DNA of 64,000 nucleotides. It comes from Streptomyces gelaticus (lineage in GTDB: Bacteria > Actinomycetota > Actinomycetes > Streptomycetales > Streptomycetaceae). The position numbers and the translations under genes are program-made. Of this stretch, positions 17,367 through 28,874 are shown in pieces. The notes under the pieces were generated by a model. It saw only the letters and a program-made list of their open reading frames with translations, made no database searches and was not told the DNA's origin. Each line of letters begins with the position of its first letter. The first letter of the stretch is position 1. The stretch is taken from contig NZ_BMTF01000001.1 of the NCBI RefSeq assembly GCF_014649535.1, positions 117,872 through 181,871 of the forward strand, read 5' to 3'.

Positions 17367-19490
17367 ATGCTGGATCCCACGTCGGTGGCGGCGATCTCGG
17401 CGGTACTCGGTGCGGTTGGATCGGGGATGGCCAACGAGGCCGGCAAATGGGCCTGGGAGTCCACCGGCGCAGCCGTGCGGAGAATCACCGGCCGTGAGAT
17501 CCCCGCCCCCGCGGCCCCGGAGGAGCGGGACGAAGTGGCCCGGATGGTCCACGAACGGCTCCGCTCCGATCCCCAACTCGCCGCCTCCTGGACCGCGTTC
17601 GCCGCACGAGTGCGCCATGCACCTGCTCCGGCCCGGTCCGTGCGGTCGAGCCTCCCCGCCTCCATCAGGTCCTTCACGGATCGCAAGGAGGCGATGAAGC
17701 AGCTCCAGCGGGAGGCTTCCCGCCGCCCGGACGGCCGGCCCAGGCTCGCGCTGGTGCACGGCCCGGACGGAATGGGCTCCAGTACGCTCGCCGTGCACTT
17801 CGGGGCACAGCCGACCCGCCTCTTCCCGGACGGGCAGATCTACGCCGACCTCGGGGGCGGCGGCGGTGGTGGCGGGCGCGAACCCGGATCCGTGCTGCGG
17901 GCGCTGCTGCGTCAACTGCGGGTCCCGGACGAGGAGATGCCGCTCAGGACCGATGAGCTCGGTGAGTTCTACCGCCAATGCGTGGCGGACCGCAGACTCC
18001 TGGTGGTGCTCGACCACGCGTACTCCGCCGCGCAGGTGAGGCCGTTGTTCACCTCGGCCCCCGGGGTGTTCACGATCCTGGTCGCCCGAGCCCCCTTCCC
18101 CGGCATCGACGCCCTGCGTGTGCCCGTCGGTCCGCTCTCGGACAAGGACGCGGAGCGGCTGCTCACCGCCATCACCGACAAGTCCACGGTCGCCGCCGCC
18201 CGTGCCACGCTGCCCTCGCTGCTCCGGCGCTGCGGCGGGTCGCCGTACGCCCTGCGCGCCGCGGCCCATCAGCTCTCCGCGCCCACCCTTCCGCCACGCC
18301 GTACCGAGGCGGACGGCGATCCGGTACGCGCTGCCGCCGAGGACAACTACCGGCTCCTGACGCCGGAATCCGCCAGGCTGTACCGGCTGATGGCGCTGCG
18401 CGCCTGGCCCTCCTTCGACGCCGCCACTGCGGCACGGACCACGCTCCAGGACCCCGACGCGACCGCGGAACTCCTGGCGGACCTCGCCGACCGGATGCTC
18501 CTGGAGCGCGGAACCGGCGACGGCCGCTACCACTACCGCCACGGCATCCGCGCACACGCCGAGGCGGCAGCGGTCCGCGAGGACGGAATCGCGGCGTGCT
18601 CGGCCGCTCTCGCCCGTACCCTGAGCGCCTGTGCCGATCTGGCGGCATCGGCCGCCCACCAGGCACTCCCGGAGAGCTGGCGGGTGCCCGCGCCCGCCGA
18701 GGACCGTGCCGGGCAGCGGTACGAGGACCGGGGTGCGGCCCTCGACGCGCTGCTCGCGGAGGCGGGCAATCTGGTCGAGGCGGTGCGCTGTGCCGAGGAG
18801 TCCGGCGACCCGGACACCGCCGTACGCCTGTGCCGCGCCCTGTGGCCGCTCCAGCTCAAGGCGGGCCACCACGAGATGCTGCTGCCGGCGCTCCGTATCG
18901 GGACGCGCCTCGCCGATACCCATCGCCCCGCGAGCCCCGACGCCGGAGCACTGCACGCGCAGCTCGCCCACACCCTCACGGAGCTGAAGCGCTGGGAGGA
19001 GGCGGAGACGGCGGCACGGGCGGCGGCGCGGGCCGAGGAGTCGGCCGGCCACAAGCGCGGCCACGCCTCGGCCGTCGAGTTCCTGGGGCTGCTGAGACTG
19101 CGCCAGTGGCGGTACCGGGAGGCGTACGAGTGCTTCGAGGAAGCGGGCGGCATCCTGGACACCATGGGTGAGGGGGACGAGGGCACGGCCGACCTGCCGC
19201 GCGCCAGGGCCCTGCTGGAGCGTCATCGAGGACGGGCACTGCGCGGTCCCGGGCGGCGGGAGGAGGCCCGGGAGAGGCTGGAGACCGCGCTGCGCTGCTT
19301 CCGGTCGAGCGGCGATACGTACAACACGGCCCGCACACTCGCGGACCTGGCCGAGAGCCGGCTGGACGAGGAGGACACCGAAGCCGCGCTGCCGCTGATC
19401 GATGAGGCGATCACGACGCTCGACGGGCAGAGCGCGGAGTACCAGCTGCTGTATCTGCGGCAGATGCGGGAGGCCTGCCTCACCGGGTGA
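17367..19490 (+). CDS. STAND/NB-ARC-like protein with TPR region and eroded ATP site
   Basis: This 707-residue protein is laid out as a STAND NTPase: an N-terminal helical region (1-100), an NB-ARC-like domain (about 105-330), a winged-helix region and a C-terminal TPR superhelix (about 500-700). The P-loop position reads GPDGMGSST (132-140), with Ser where Lys is needed. The Walker B position reads LLVVLDHAYS (211-220), with His for the second acidic residue. ATP hydrolysis is therefore unlikely, and it may act as a scaffold or sensor. A run of eight glycines (163-170) lies between. GAGGAG precedes the ATG. Confidence 0.75.
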   Translation: MLDPTSVAAISAVLGAVGSGMANEAGKWAWESTGAAVRRITGREIPAPAAPEERDEVARMVHERLRSDPQLAASWTAFAARVRHAPAPARSVRSSLPASIRSFTDRKEAMKQLQREASRRPDGRPRLALVHGPDGMGSSTLAVHFGAQPTRLFPDGQIYADLGGGGGGGGREPGSVLRALLRQLRVPDEEMPLRTDELGEFYRQCVADRRLLVVLDHAYSAAQVRPLFTSAPGVFTILVARAPFPGIDALRVPVGPLSDKDAERLLTAITDKSTVAAARATLPSLLRRCGGSPYALRAAAHQLSAPTLPPRRTEADGDPVRAAAEDNYRLLTPESARLYRLMALRAWPSFDAATAARTTLQDPDATAELLADLADRMLLERGTGDGRYHYRHGIRAHAEAAAVREDGIAACSAALARTLSACADLAASAAHQALPESWRVPAPAEDRAGQRYEDRGAALDALLAEAGNLVEAVRCAEESGDPDTAVRLCRALWPLQLKAGHHEMLLPALRIGTRLADTHRPASPDAGALHAQLAHTLTELKRWEEAETAARAAARAEESAGHKRGHASAVEFLGLLRLRQWRYREAYECFEEAGGILDTMGEGDEGTADLPRARALLERHRGRALRGPGRREEARERLETALRCFRSSGDTYNTARTLADLAESRLDEEDTEAALPLIDEAITTLDGQSAEYQLLYLRQMREACLTG

Positions 19491-19505
19491 ACCTTCCCGC
19501 CCCGC

Positions 19506-21392
<1,887 letters not shown>

Positions 21393-21606
21393 CCGCACGC
21401 CTCTCATCCGCCCCGGCCCACCCGGGGGCCCCCGTGCCGTCCCTGCGGCCGGCGCCACGACAGTCAACCAGCGCGGGGCCGCACCGGCCACCGAGGGTGT
21501 GGGCCGACCAGGAGAGACGGATTCAGAGACGAATCCGGCCATAAGTTTCGCCACGTCCAGGTAGGTTAAGGCCAGAGCTTGATCACTTTCGCGTTCGGAG
21601 GTCTCC

Positions 21607-22431
21607 ATGAGTGAGCAGCAGTCGTCCGTCACCCCTCCCGCCAAGCCGGTGTCGGAACGGATCGACACCACGAGGCCTCATTCCGCCCGTTTCTGGAACT
21701 ACTTCGTGGGCGGCAAGGACAACTACGAGGTCGACCGCGAGGTCGGTGACCAGATCAAGGCGTTCTTCCCGGGGCTCGTCGACGTGGCGGTGGCGGGGCG
21801 GCAGTTCCTGCGGCGTTCGGTGAGTCATCTGGTGGAGGACCATGGTGTCCGGCAGTTCCTGGACATCGGGACGGGCCTGCCCACGGCGGACAACACCCAC
21901 CAGGTGGCCCAGGAGATCGCGCCCGAGACGCGCATCGTGTACGTGGACAACGACCCGCTCGTGCTGACGCATGCCCGTGCCCTGCTGACCAGTTCCCCCG
22001 AGGGCGTCACCGACTACATCGACGCCGACCTCTACGATCCGGACACCATCCTGGCCGAGGCGGCGAAGACGCTCGACTTCGACCGGCCGGTGGCCCTGAT
22101 GCTGCTCGGCATCCTCGGTCACGCCGACGACTTCTCGAAGGCCCGTGAGGTGGTGGGCCGGCTGATGGCCGGGCTGCCGACCGGCAGCTACCTCGTGATG
22201 TACGACGGCACGCGTACCAGCGAGGGCATGATCGCCGCGGAGAAGGCGTACATCGAGAGCGGCGCGGTGCCGTACTACGTGCGTGAGCCCGACGAGATCG
22301 TCACGCTCTTCGACGGGCTGCGGATCCTCGACCCCGGTTTCGTCCGGCTCAGCGAGTGGCGACCCGACGCCGACAGCGCGACGGTCTCCGCCGAGGTCGA
22401 CGCCTTCGGGGGCATCGGCGTCAAGGAGTGA
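21607..22431 (+). CDS. DUF574-type SAM-dependent methyltransferase
   Basis: This 274-residue protein belongs to the actinobacterial Methyltransf_19 (DUF574) family. The family block FWNYFVGGKDNYEVDREVGD is near residues 30-49, the SAM-binding loop FLDIGTGLPT near 83-92, and the acidic ribose-binding residue in VYVDNDPLVL near 108-117. Substrates are unknown for most members. GGAGG is 7 nt before the ATG. It is divergent from the GT-B-like gene. A second member of the family lies at 60839-61648. Confidence 0.85.
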   Translation: MSEQQSSVTPPAKPVSERIDTTRPHSARFWNYFVGGKDNYEVDREVGDQIKAFFPGLVDVAVAGRQFLRRSVSHLVEDHGVRQFLDIGTGLPTADNTHQVAQEIAPETRIVYVDNDPLVLTHARALLTSSPEGVTDYIDADLYDPDTILAEAAKTLDFDRPVALMLLGILGHADDFSKAREVVGRLMAGLPTGSYLVMYDGTRTSEGMIAAEKAYIESGAVPYYVREPDEIVTLFDGLRILDPGFVRLSEWRPDADSATVSAEVDAFGGIGVKE

Positions 22432-22549
22432 CGCGCCCCGGGGCCTGACGCCCGTACCCGGCCGCCGGACCGCGGATGTCCGCGCGGCCGGCGGCCGGGC
22501 GATTGCTGCAAGAGGCAGAATGGCCACGGCCCCCACATCTGTCCCGGGG

Positions 22550-22720
22550 CGGTTCTGTCCCGGGGCGGCCCATTCCCGCATCGAGGCCGGGATCGCCCTG
22601 CTCGCACTGTTCGGGCGCTTCCCGGGGCTGCGGGCCGCCATCGCGGACGAAGAGGTCCGCAGGCTCCCGGTGATGGCGCAGAACGGCATGGAGGCCTTCC
22701 CGGTCCTGCTGCACGGCTAG
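22550..22720 (+). pseudogene. C-terminal remnant of a cytochrome P450
   Basis: In the plus frame ending at 22720 the translation reads RFCPGAAHSRIEAGIALLALFGRFPGLR and continues to FPVLLHG. This is the heme-binding-loop-to-C-terminus segment of a bacterial P450, with the heme Cys in FCPG. The rest of the roughly 400-residue protein is absent upstream, where the DUF574 methyltransferase ends 118 bases earlier. It is read as the tail left after deletion; a functional product is very unlikely. Confidence 0.65.
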
Positions 22721-22768
22721 AACCCGCCGTGTGCGCAGACCGTGCCCCGGTCCGTCGGGGCGCGTCCT

Positions 22769-22791
22769 GCGGGCGGTGTGCGTACGCCCGC
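22769..22791. terminator. Hairpin between convergent units
   Basis: GCGGGCG (22769-22775) and CGCCCGC (22785-22791) form a 7-bp GC stem with a 9-nt loop, just past the stop of the minus-strand DUF4232 gene. Confidence 0.45.
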
Positions 22792-22794
22792 CGG

Positions 22795-23331
22795 TCAGAC
22801 CGGCGTGTTCGCCAGCGCGCCGTCCGCCGCGGCGCGCGACTGCTGCCACAGCGTGGTCACCGGCTCCCACACATGGACCCCCTCGGGCATGCCCACGGTG
22901 GCCGCGCGGAAGGTCACGCCCAGGTGGGAGGGGTCCGCCGCCACGGACAGGCTGCCGACGACATGGCCCTCGGTGGCCGCTGGGTCCGCGGTGCGCACCG
23001 CTGCGTAGGCCCGCCCGCCGCCGGCCAGTACGTAGGGTCCGCTCCCGGCGGGCGGGACGGCCCCGGCGGAGCCGTCCAGGCCCCTGAAGGTGATCGTGGG
23101 GATCCGGTCCACCACGCACTTCCGGGCGCTGTTGTTGGTGACGCTGATCCGTGCGACGTTCCGCTGTCCACCGGGTTCGGCGTGCACTTCGAGGGCCTTC
23201 TCCTGGCAGGTTCCGAGGCGGCTCGCGGTCCCGGCGGGTGCGGCGCCGGCCGTTGCCGGGGCGGCGGTGCCGGTCAGGGCCAGAGCGGCCGTGACGGAGA
23301 GTGCGGGTGCGAGTGCGGAGCGGAGGTGCAT
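22795..23331 (-). CDS. Secreted DUF4232-type protein
   Basis: This 178-residue exported protein has a signal peptide (1 to about 30, ending ATAGAAPAG). A single beta-rich domain with two Cys (TCQEK and KCVVD) and the VTNNSARKC strand is typical of DUF4232 proteins of Streptomyces, whose role is unknown. GGGAGA lies upstream of the ATG. It follows the P450 gene on the same strand after 240 bases, so the two may or may not be co-transcribed. Confidence 0.7.
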   Translation of the reverse strand: MHLRSALAPALSVTAALALTGTAAPATAGAAPAGTASRLGTCQEKALEVHAEPGGQRNVARISVTNNSARKCVVDRIPTITFRGLDGSAGAVPPAGSGPYVLAGGGRAYAAVRTADPAATEGHVVGSLSVAADPSHLGVTFRAATVGMPEGVHVWEPVTTLWQQSRAAADGALANTPV

Positions 23332-23571
23332 GATGTTTCTCCCGTTGGATCGGCAGCCTGCGGAAGCGGCCGGAGGGCCCGTCGGCCGGCGCGGCCGACA
23401 TGGACAGTGTGAACCGGATGGCCCGAACTCCGCGACAGATCGGGCGTATCGGTTCGGTGTGTGCGGTGTCGGGGCGGGGTACGCGCGTGGGCCGCGGCGT
23501 ACGTGTGGACCAGGGCGTACACATGGGCCGGGGCGGGCCGTGCGACGCTTTCCGCCCCGCCCCGTGTGCCG

Positions 23572-24939
23572 TCACCGCGTCCGGACCGTGGCCATCACCT
23601 CCCGGTCCGGCTGGAGCGTCAGCGACGGCACCGGATCTATGACGCCCGGGTCCACGTCCAGCTCGAAGCGGCGCGCCAGCACGGCCAGGATCAGCACCGC
23701 CTCGACCATCGCGAACCGGGTGCCCAGGCAGACCCTGGGGCCGCCGCCGAACGGGAACCAGGCGTACTCCGCGATGTCGTCGCCCGTCTCCGGATCCCAG
23801 CGCTCGGGGCGGAACTCCTCCGGCTCGGGGAACCAACGCGCGTCGCGGTGTGTCGCCCACTGGCTGGTCCACACCCGGGTGCCCTCCGGCATCGGAACGC
23901 CGCCGATGTGCGCACCCTCCTTCGCGACCCCGGTGACCAGCCAGATCGTCGGGTAGAGGCGCAGGGTCTCCTTGACCACGGACTGGGTGTACGTCAGCCG
24001 CGCGAAGTCGTCGAACTCCGGCTCCCGGTCGCCGAGTACCCGGTCCAGCTCCTCGGTGAGCGCGGTGCGCACCCGCGGATTGCGGGACAGCAGGTACCAG
24101 GCCCACACCAGCGTGGAACTGGTCGTCTCGTGGCCGCCGATGTACAGCGTGACCGTCTCGTCGCGTATCTCCTGGTCGGTGAGGTGCGCGCCGGTCTCGT
24201 CGACCGCGGCCAACAGCCTGCTCAGCAGGTCGGGCCGCTCGTCCGCGCCGTCGCGGTGGCGGGCGACGACCCGGCCCACCTCGGCGTCGATGACCGCAGC
24301 GGCCTTCTTGATCCTGGCCCGTCCTGGAGTCGGCACCCAGTCCGGCAACAACGCGCCGATGCCGGCGAACTCCTTGCCGATCTCCTGCTGTGCCACATCC
24401 ATCGCCCGGCCCATCGCCTCGGCATCGGCCGCCGTGTCGACGCCGAAGATGGTGCGCACCGCGATCCGCTGCGTCAGCGCGGCCATCTCCCGCTTGATGT
24501 CGACGCGTTCACCGCCGGACCAGGTGTCCGCCAGCTCCACCGTGCTGCTCGTCATCGTCGCCGCGTACGACCGCACCTGCTTGGGCCGTACGGAGGGCTG
24601 CACCAGCGACCGCTTCCGCCGCCAGTCCGTGCCCCGGGCGACGACGACGCCGTTGCCCATCACGGTCCGGAAGGCGATGCCCAGGGCCGGCTGGTCGAAG
24701 GAGCGTTCCGTCTCGGTGAGCAGCTCACCTATGCAGTCCGGATCGGCTATGTACACACAGGAGTTGGGGCCGAATCGCCAGCCCACCATGTCCCCGTGGG
24801 AGCGCAGGCGCTCGAAGAAGGCGAGGGGGTTCTTTCCGAACTGTGGCAGGTTTCCGAGGAACGGCAGCCCCTTCGGGCCGGGCACGATCCTGTGGCTCCG
24901 CGGCTCGGTGTCAATGGCCGGGCCGGTCTCGGTGGACAT
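23572..24939 (-). CDS. Cytochrome P450
   Basis: This 455-residue heme monooxygenase is complete. It has a Pro-rich N-terminus (VPGPKGLPFLGN), the I-helix oxygen-binding motif GGHETTSS near 252-259, the K-helix ETLR near 316-319, and the heme loop FGGGPRVCLG near 396-405 with the Cys thiolate. The heme loop and N-terminus resemble the CYP4/CYP102/CYP170-like group more than the usual short bacterial P450s. No ferredoxin, reductase or biosynthetic cluster is adjacent, so the substrate is unknown. GGAG lies 6 nt before the ATG. Confidence 0.9.
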   Translation of the reverse strand: MSTETGPAIDTEPRSHRIVPGPKGLPFLGNLPQFGKNPLAFFERLRSHGDMVGWRFGPNSCVYIADPDCIGELLTETERSFDQPALGIAFRTVMGNGVVVARGTDWRRKRSLVQPSVRPKQVRSYAATMTSSTVELADTWSGGERVDIKREMAALTQRIAVRTIFGVDTAADAEAMGRAMDVAQQEIGKEFAGIGALLPDWVPTPGRARIKKAAAVIDAEVGRVVARHRDGADERPDLLSRLLAAVDETGAHLTDQEIRDETVTLYIGGHETTSSTLVWAWYLLSRNPRVRTALTEELDRVLGDREPEFDDFARLTYTQSVVKETLRLYPTIWLVTGVAKEGAHIGGVPMPEGTRVWTSQWATHRDARWFPEPEEFRPERWDPETGDDIAEYAWFPFGGGPRVCLGTRFAMVEAVLILAVLARRFELDVDPGVIDPVPSLTLQPDREVMATVRTR

Positions 24940-25165
24940 GAGAGTCTCCGCTCCTTGTGGCGCACCCGATCAGGTGCGTGGCGACCTGACTTCAGTGGTA
25001 CCGCCTGCCGTGGAGCATGCCATCGGCCTTGTGCGGTACGTGAGTTGTCGAGAGTAGCCGCGCGGCGCCGTCCTGGGGGCCGGGAGGGCGGCGGGGTGGC
25101 GGAGAAGGCGCCGTCCGCCACCGCCGGACGGGCCCGGGGCCCGAACCCGTCCAGCGGTGCGGTGC

Positions 25166-25206
25166 CACCGCGTGCCGTGCCCCGGTCCGGGGCACGGCAC
25201 GCGGTG
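25166..25206. terminator. Perfect 19-bp terminator hairpin
   Basis: Arms 25166-25184 and 25188-25206 pair without mismatch around a GTC loop. It lies 6 nt past the stop of the minus-strand membrane-protein gene and is the likely terminator of the vWA operon. The gap from here to the P450 start contains no recognisable gene. Confidence 0.85.
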
Positions 25207-25212
25207 TGCGGG

Positions 25213-26055
25213 TCAGACGCCCGGCGGGACCCGGGACGGGCGGCCGCTGCCGCGGGTGAGGGAGTAGCCGAAGAGCGCCGCGAGCGCCCCCAGGACTCCG
25301 CCGCCGATCGTCCACAGCCAACGGTCGGTCCACCAACCCGAGGCCCAGCCGTCCTCGGGCTCGCTGCCGAGCGAGACCTTGGACGAGGCGTCCTCGCCAC
25401 CGTCCGCCGAGTCGTCCGAGGCCTGCTCGACGGAGGACACTCCGGGTACCAGCGGCTCGGCGAGCGTGCCGTCCACATCACCGGCCCCGCCCTTGTCGGC
25501 CGCGGTGATCTCGACCTCGGTCCGCACCGGAAGGCCGAGGTCGGCGGACGGCAGATCGACGACCGTGAGGCGTACGTAGTAGCTGCCCGGCAGCGGGTCG
25601 TCGGCCCACGGCTCGGACCAGGCGCGGACGGTCCGCAGCACGCAGGTCAGCTCGACCGCCGGTGCGTCGGCCGCGGCCTTGCCGGTCTGGCGGCCGTACA
25701 TGCAGGCCTGGCGGCGCCGCAGCCCGTCGTACACATCGACCTGCCAGGTCGACGTGCCGTGCCGGGTGGCGCTCTCGGGCAGGGTGATCTTCGCCTTGAC
25801 GGTGGCCCGCTGGCCGGCGTCGGCGGGGAACACCCAGTACAGGTAGTCGCCCGTGGACGCCTCGGCGGTGGCGCGCTGGTTCTGCTGGAGGGCCGTCGCC
25901 GTGCGGAAGGTGGTGCCGGCCTCGGTGGGGGCCGCCCTGTCCTCGGAGGCGCTCGGGCTCGCCGACGGGTCGTCGGCCACCGCGGCGCCCGCCGAGGTCA
26001 GCAGGGCGAGCCCGGCGAGCAGCGCACCCGCGAACGCGCGTGTCGTACGCATCAT
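25213..26055 (-). CDS. Secreted, C-terminally membrane-anchored protein paired with a vWA protein
   Basis: This 280-residue protein has a signal peptide (to about residue 27), an acidic/Ser-rich segment, an extracellular beta-rich domain with two Cys-containing stretches, and one membrane helix near the C-terminus (GGGVLGALAALFGYS). I do not recognise a named family. The ATG overlaps the stop of the vWA gene upstream, so both are made together. The two have a similar layout and similar extracellular regions, so a surface complex is likely. Confidence 0.7.
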   Translation of the reverse strand: MMRTTRAFAGALLAGLALLTSAGAAVADDPSASPSASEDRAAPTEAGTTFRTATALQQNQRATAEASTGDYLYWVFPADAGQRATVKAKITLPESATRHGTSTWQVDVYDGLRRRQACMYGRQTGKAAADAPAVELTCVLRTVRAWSEPWADDPLPGSYYVRLTVVDLPSADLGLPVRTEVEITAADKGGAGDVDGTLAEPLVPGVSSVEQASDDSADGGEDASSKVSLGSEPEDGWASGWWTDRWLWTIGGGVLGALAALFGYSLTRGSGRPSRVPPGV

Positions 26056-27329
26056 CAGTTGGTCCTCCAGACGGCGACGCGCCAGCGCGAGATCCAGCCG
26101 AAGACCAGGCCCGCGATCAGTCCGGTGAGCACCAGCACGCCCAGCAGCCACCAGCCGCGGCCGAGACCGAACGCGGCGGGGTCCGCGGCGTCGTCCGGGG
26201 CGTCCACCAGGTCGACGGTCAGCTCGACCGGCATACCGGGCGAGGCCTTCACCGAGGCGGGGGCCGAGAAGGAGTTGCTGAGCTGGAGGCAGACGGTCTC
26301 GGCGGCCGGCTTCTCGCTGTCCGTGTCCTCCGTCTCGGCCTTCGGGTAGCGCAGGCCGGAGGAGATCGCGTCCGTACGCCCGGTGCCCGACTCCGAGCCC
26401 CGCACGATCTCCCGGCCGTGCACGGTCAGTGCGCGCAGCAGCACGCCGTAGTCGTTGTTCACGGCGCGGTCGGCGAAGACGCTGACGGAGGCGCGCAGTT
26501 CCTGGCCGGGCAGCACGTCGACCCGGTACCAGCGGTGCTGGCCGAGCTTCTCGCGGTCGGTGTAGAGACCGGCCTTGAGCTGCGGCGCCGAGGAGCAGCT
26601 GTCCGCGCCCTCGGTCGCCACCGGGGTGACGACGGGCTCGGCGGCCCGGTCGACCAACTGCTTGACACGACCGGAGAGTTCATCGGTGTGCTGGACCGCG
26701 GTGTACGTTCCGCCGGTGGCCTCGGCGATGCAGGTCAGCTGTTCGCGGATCTTGGCGTTGGGCACCAGGCCCAGGGTGTCGATGACGAGGTGGATGCCGC
26801 GGGCCGCGATGTCACGTGCGACCTCGCACGGGTCGAGCGGGCCGCAGGTGTCCTCGCCGTCACTGATCAGTACGATCCGGCGTGTGGCGTCGCCGCCCTT
26901 GAGGTCGTCGGCGGCGCCCAGCAGGGCCGGGCCGATCGGGGTCCAGCCGGTGGGGGCCAGGGTGGCGACCGCCGTCTTCGCCTCGGTGCGGTCCAGCGGG
27001 CCGACCGGGTAGAGCTGCTTGGTGTCCTTGCAGCCGACCTTGCGGTCATTGCCCGGGTAGTCGGCGCCGAGGGTCCGGATGCCGAGCTCCACCTGCTCGG
27101 GCACTGCGTCCAGGACCTCGTTGAACGCCTGCTTGGCGGCTGTCATCCGGGACTGGCCGTCGATGTCACGGGTCCGCATGGATCCACTGACGTCGAGCAC
27201 CAGCTCGACCTTGGGGGAAGCTTTGGCGGGGGCTTCGTCGGCGGCGGCGGGGAGCGCCGAACCGAGCCCGGCGGTCAGAGTGGCGAGCAGTATGCCCACC
27301 CCGACCGTCAGCCTTTTTCTTATGATCAT
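26055..27329 (-). CDS. Secreted von Willebrand factor A protein with membrane anchor
   Basis: This 424-residue exported protein has a signal peptide (1-31) and a vWA domain with a complete metal site: DVSGSM near 46-51, the Thr in TPIGPAL and the Asp in ISDGEDTCG near 156-164. An extracellular beta domain and a C-terminal membrane helix (WWLLGVLVLTGLIAGLVFGW) follow. Such domains bind protein ligands through the metal. Four-base-type coupling to the next gene suggests a two-component surface complex. Confidence 0.85.
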   Translation of the reverse strand: MIIRKRLTVGVGILLATLTAGLGSALPAAADEAPAKASPKVELVLDVSGSMRTRDIDGQSRMTAAKQAFNEVLDAVPEQVELGIRTLGADYPGNDRKVGCKDTKQLYPVGPLDRTEAKTAVATLAPTGWTPIGPALLGAADDLKGGDATRRIVLISDGEDTCGPLDPCEVARDIAARGIHLVIDTLGLVPNAKIREQLTCIAEATGGTYTAVQHTDELSGRVKQLVDRAAEPVVTPVATEGADSCSSAPQLKAGLYTDREKLGQHRWYRVDVLPGQELRASVSVFADRAVNNDYGVLLRALTVHGREIVRGSESGTGRTDAISSGLRYPKAETEDTDSEKPAAETVCLQLSNSFSAPASVKASPGMPVELTVDLVDAPDDAADPAAFGLGRGWWLLGVLVLTGLIAGLVFGWISRWRVAVWRTN

Positions 27330-27392
27330 CGCCGGATACTAGTGAAGATCGCTTCGCTTCCCCAAACCGGTCCGCAGGCCGCCGTGGGACCG

Positions 27393-28874
27393 TCAGAAAC
27401 CGCCGAGCAGTGGGCCCGAGGCCCGGCCCAGCACCGAACCGATCCGCTCCCAGGTGGCCGAGTCCCGCTCGACGGGCGGCAGTTGGGCGCCTTCGCCGGT
27501 GCGCCAGCCGACGGCGAGGGCGACCGGGTCGGCGCCGGTGGCCGCCGCCGCGGCCAGGGCGGCGGCGCCCATCGCCACCGGTTCGCCGCCGCCGGGCACG
27601 ATCACGGGACGGCCGGAGAGTCGCTGCACCGTCTCCACCCAGGTGTGCCCCCGCGCACCGCCGCCGATCAGACGCAGCGGTCGGGCGGCCACCTCGGGAT
27701 CGGCCGGGTCGAGGCCGCAGGCCCGCAGCAGTTCGTCGAGGGCGCGCAGTACGGTGACGACGGCGCCCTCGTAGGCGGCGCCGAGGAGTTGTTGCGGCGT
27801 GGTGTCGTGCCGGAGCCCGGTGAGCAGGCCGGAGGCGGTGGGCAGATCGGGGGTGCGCTCCCCGTCGAGGTAGGGCAGGAGCACCGCCCCGCCGCCGGGG
27901 GACGTGTCGTCGCGGTCCAGGCCGAGCAGTGCGGCGACCTTGTCCACGGCGAGCGTGCAGTTGAGGGTGCAGGCCAGCGGGAGGTACGTGCCGTCCGCCG
28001 AGGTGAAGCCGGAGAGCGCCGGTGAGGCGGGCCGGGTCCGGGAGGCGGCGAAGACCGTGCCCGAGGTGCCGAGGCTGAGGACGGGGTGGTCCAGGAGCCC
28101 GGCGCCGCCCAGTCCGAGGCCGACGGCGGCGCTCATGTTGTCCCCAGTGCCCGCCGCCACCGCGACCGTGGCGGGCAGCCCCAGCGCCTCGGCCGCTTCG
28201 GCGGTCAGCGAGCCGACGCGGCTCGCGCCGGTCCGGGCCACCTCGGGCAGCAACGCGGCGTCCAGTCCGATGAGTTGGAGGAGCTCGGGGTCGTAGGTGC
28301 CGGTCGCGGTGGAGTACCAGCCGGTGCCCGAGGCGTCGCCGGGGTCGGTGGCGGCGGTGCCCGCGAGCCGTTCGGTGAGGAAGTCGTGGGGGAGTCGCAC
28401 GGCGGCGGTCGCGGCGGCGTGGTCCGGTTCGTTCTCCCGCAGCCACCGCCATTTCGACGCGGTGACGGCGGCCACCGGCACCGATCCGGTCCGCGCGGTC
28501 CAGGCGTCCGGTCCGCCCAGCGCCTCGGTGAGCGCGGCGGCCTGCGGGGCGGAGCGGGTGTCGTTCCACAGCATCGCGGGTCGCAGCGGGCGCCCCGACC
28601 GGTCGAGGACGACCAGCCCGTGCTGCTGCCCGGCGATCGCGATGCCGGTCACGGCCGACGCGGGCGCTCCGGACTCCGCCAGCCCGGCGGCGACGGCGTC
28701 GCGCAGGGCCTGCCACCATCCTTCCGGGTCGCTCTCGCGGGCCCCCGCCGTACCGCTGACGGCATGCGGGGCGCGGCCGACGGCGAGCAGCCGGCCGTCG
28801 GCGGCGTCGACGAAGACCGCCTTGGTGGACTGGGTGGAACTGTCCACGCCGATGACGACGGTACGAGGCGGCAT
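27393..28874 (-). CDS. xylB: Xylulokinase
   Basis: This 493-residue FGGY-family kinase phosphorylates D-xylulose with ATP, the second step of xylose use. It has the N-terminal phosphate-binding [11 protein letters not shown] (8-18), IAGQQHGLV near 79-87 and MLWNDTRS near 100-107. In the C-terminal domain it has the LSLGTSGTV segment and GGGARGHTW. It is divergent from xylA across a 218-bp control region. GAGGAAATGAGG precedes the ATG. Confidence 0.93.
   Translation of the reverse strand: MPPRTVVIGVDSSTQSTKAVFVDAADGRLLAVGRAPHAVSGTAGARESDPEGWWQALRDAVAAGLAESGAPASAVTGIAIAGQQHGLVVLDRSGRPLRPAMLWNDTRSAPQAAALTEALGGPDAWTARTGSVPVAAVTASKWRWLRENEPDHAAATAAVRLPHDFLTERLAGTAATDPGDASGTGWYSTATGTYDPELLQLIGLDAALLPEVARTGASRVGSLTAEAAEALGLPATVAVAAGTGDNMSAAVGLGLGGAGLLDHPVLSLGTSGTVFAASRTRPASPALSGFTSADGTYLPLACTLNCTLAVDKVAALLGLDRDDTSPGGGAVLLPYLDGERTPDLPTASGLLTGLRHDTTPQQLLGAAYEGAVVTVLRALDELLRACGLDPADPEVAARPLRLIGGGARGHTWVETVQRLSGRPVIVPGGGEPVAMGAAALAAAAATGADPVALAVGWRTGEGAQLPPVERDSATWERIGSVLGRASGPLLGGF

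Noticed and set aside
22550..24939. Biosynthetic gene cluster around the P450 genes
   Set aside because: No synthase, cyclase, peptide synthetase or resistance gene accompanies the P450s; the first is only a remnant.
25213..27329. Second MoxR-vWA system
   Set aside because: This vWA protein is exported and membrane anchored, and no AAA+ ATPase is adjacent, so it is a surface pair rather than a MoxR partner.
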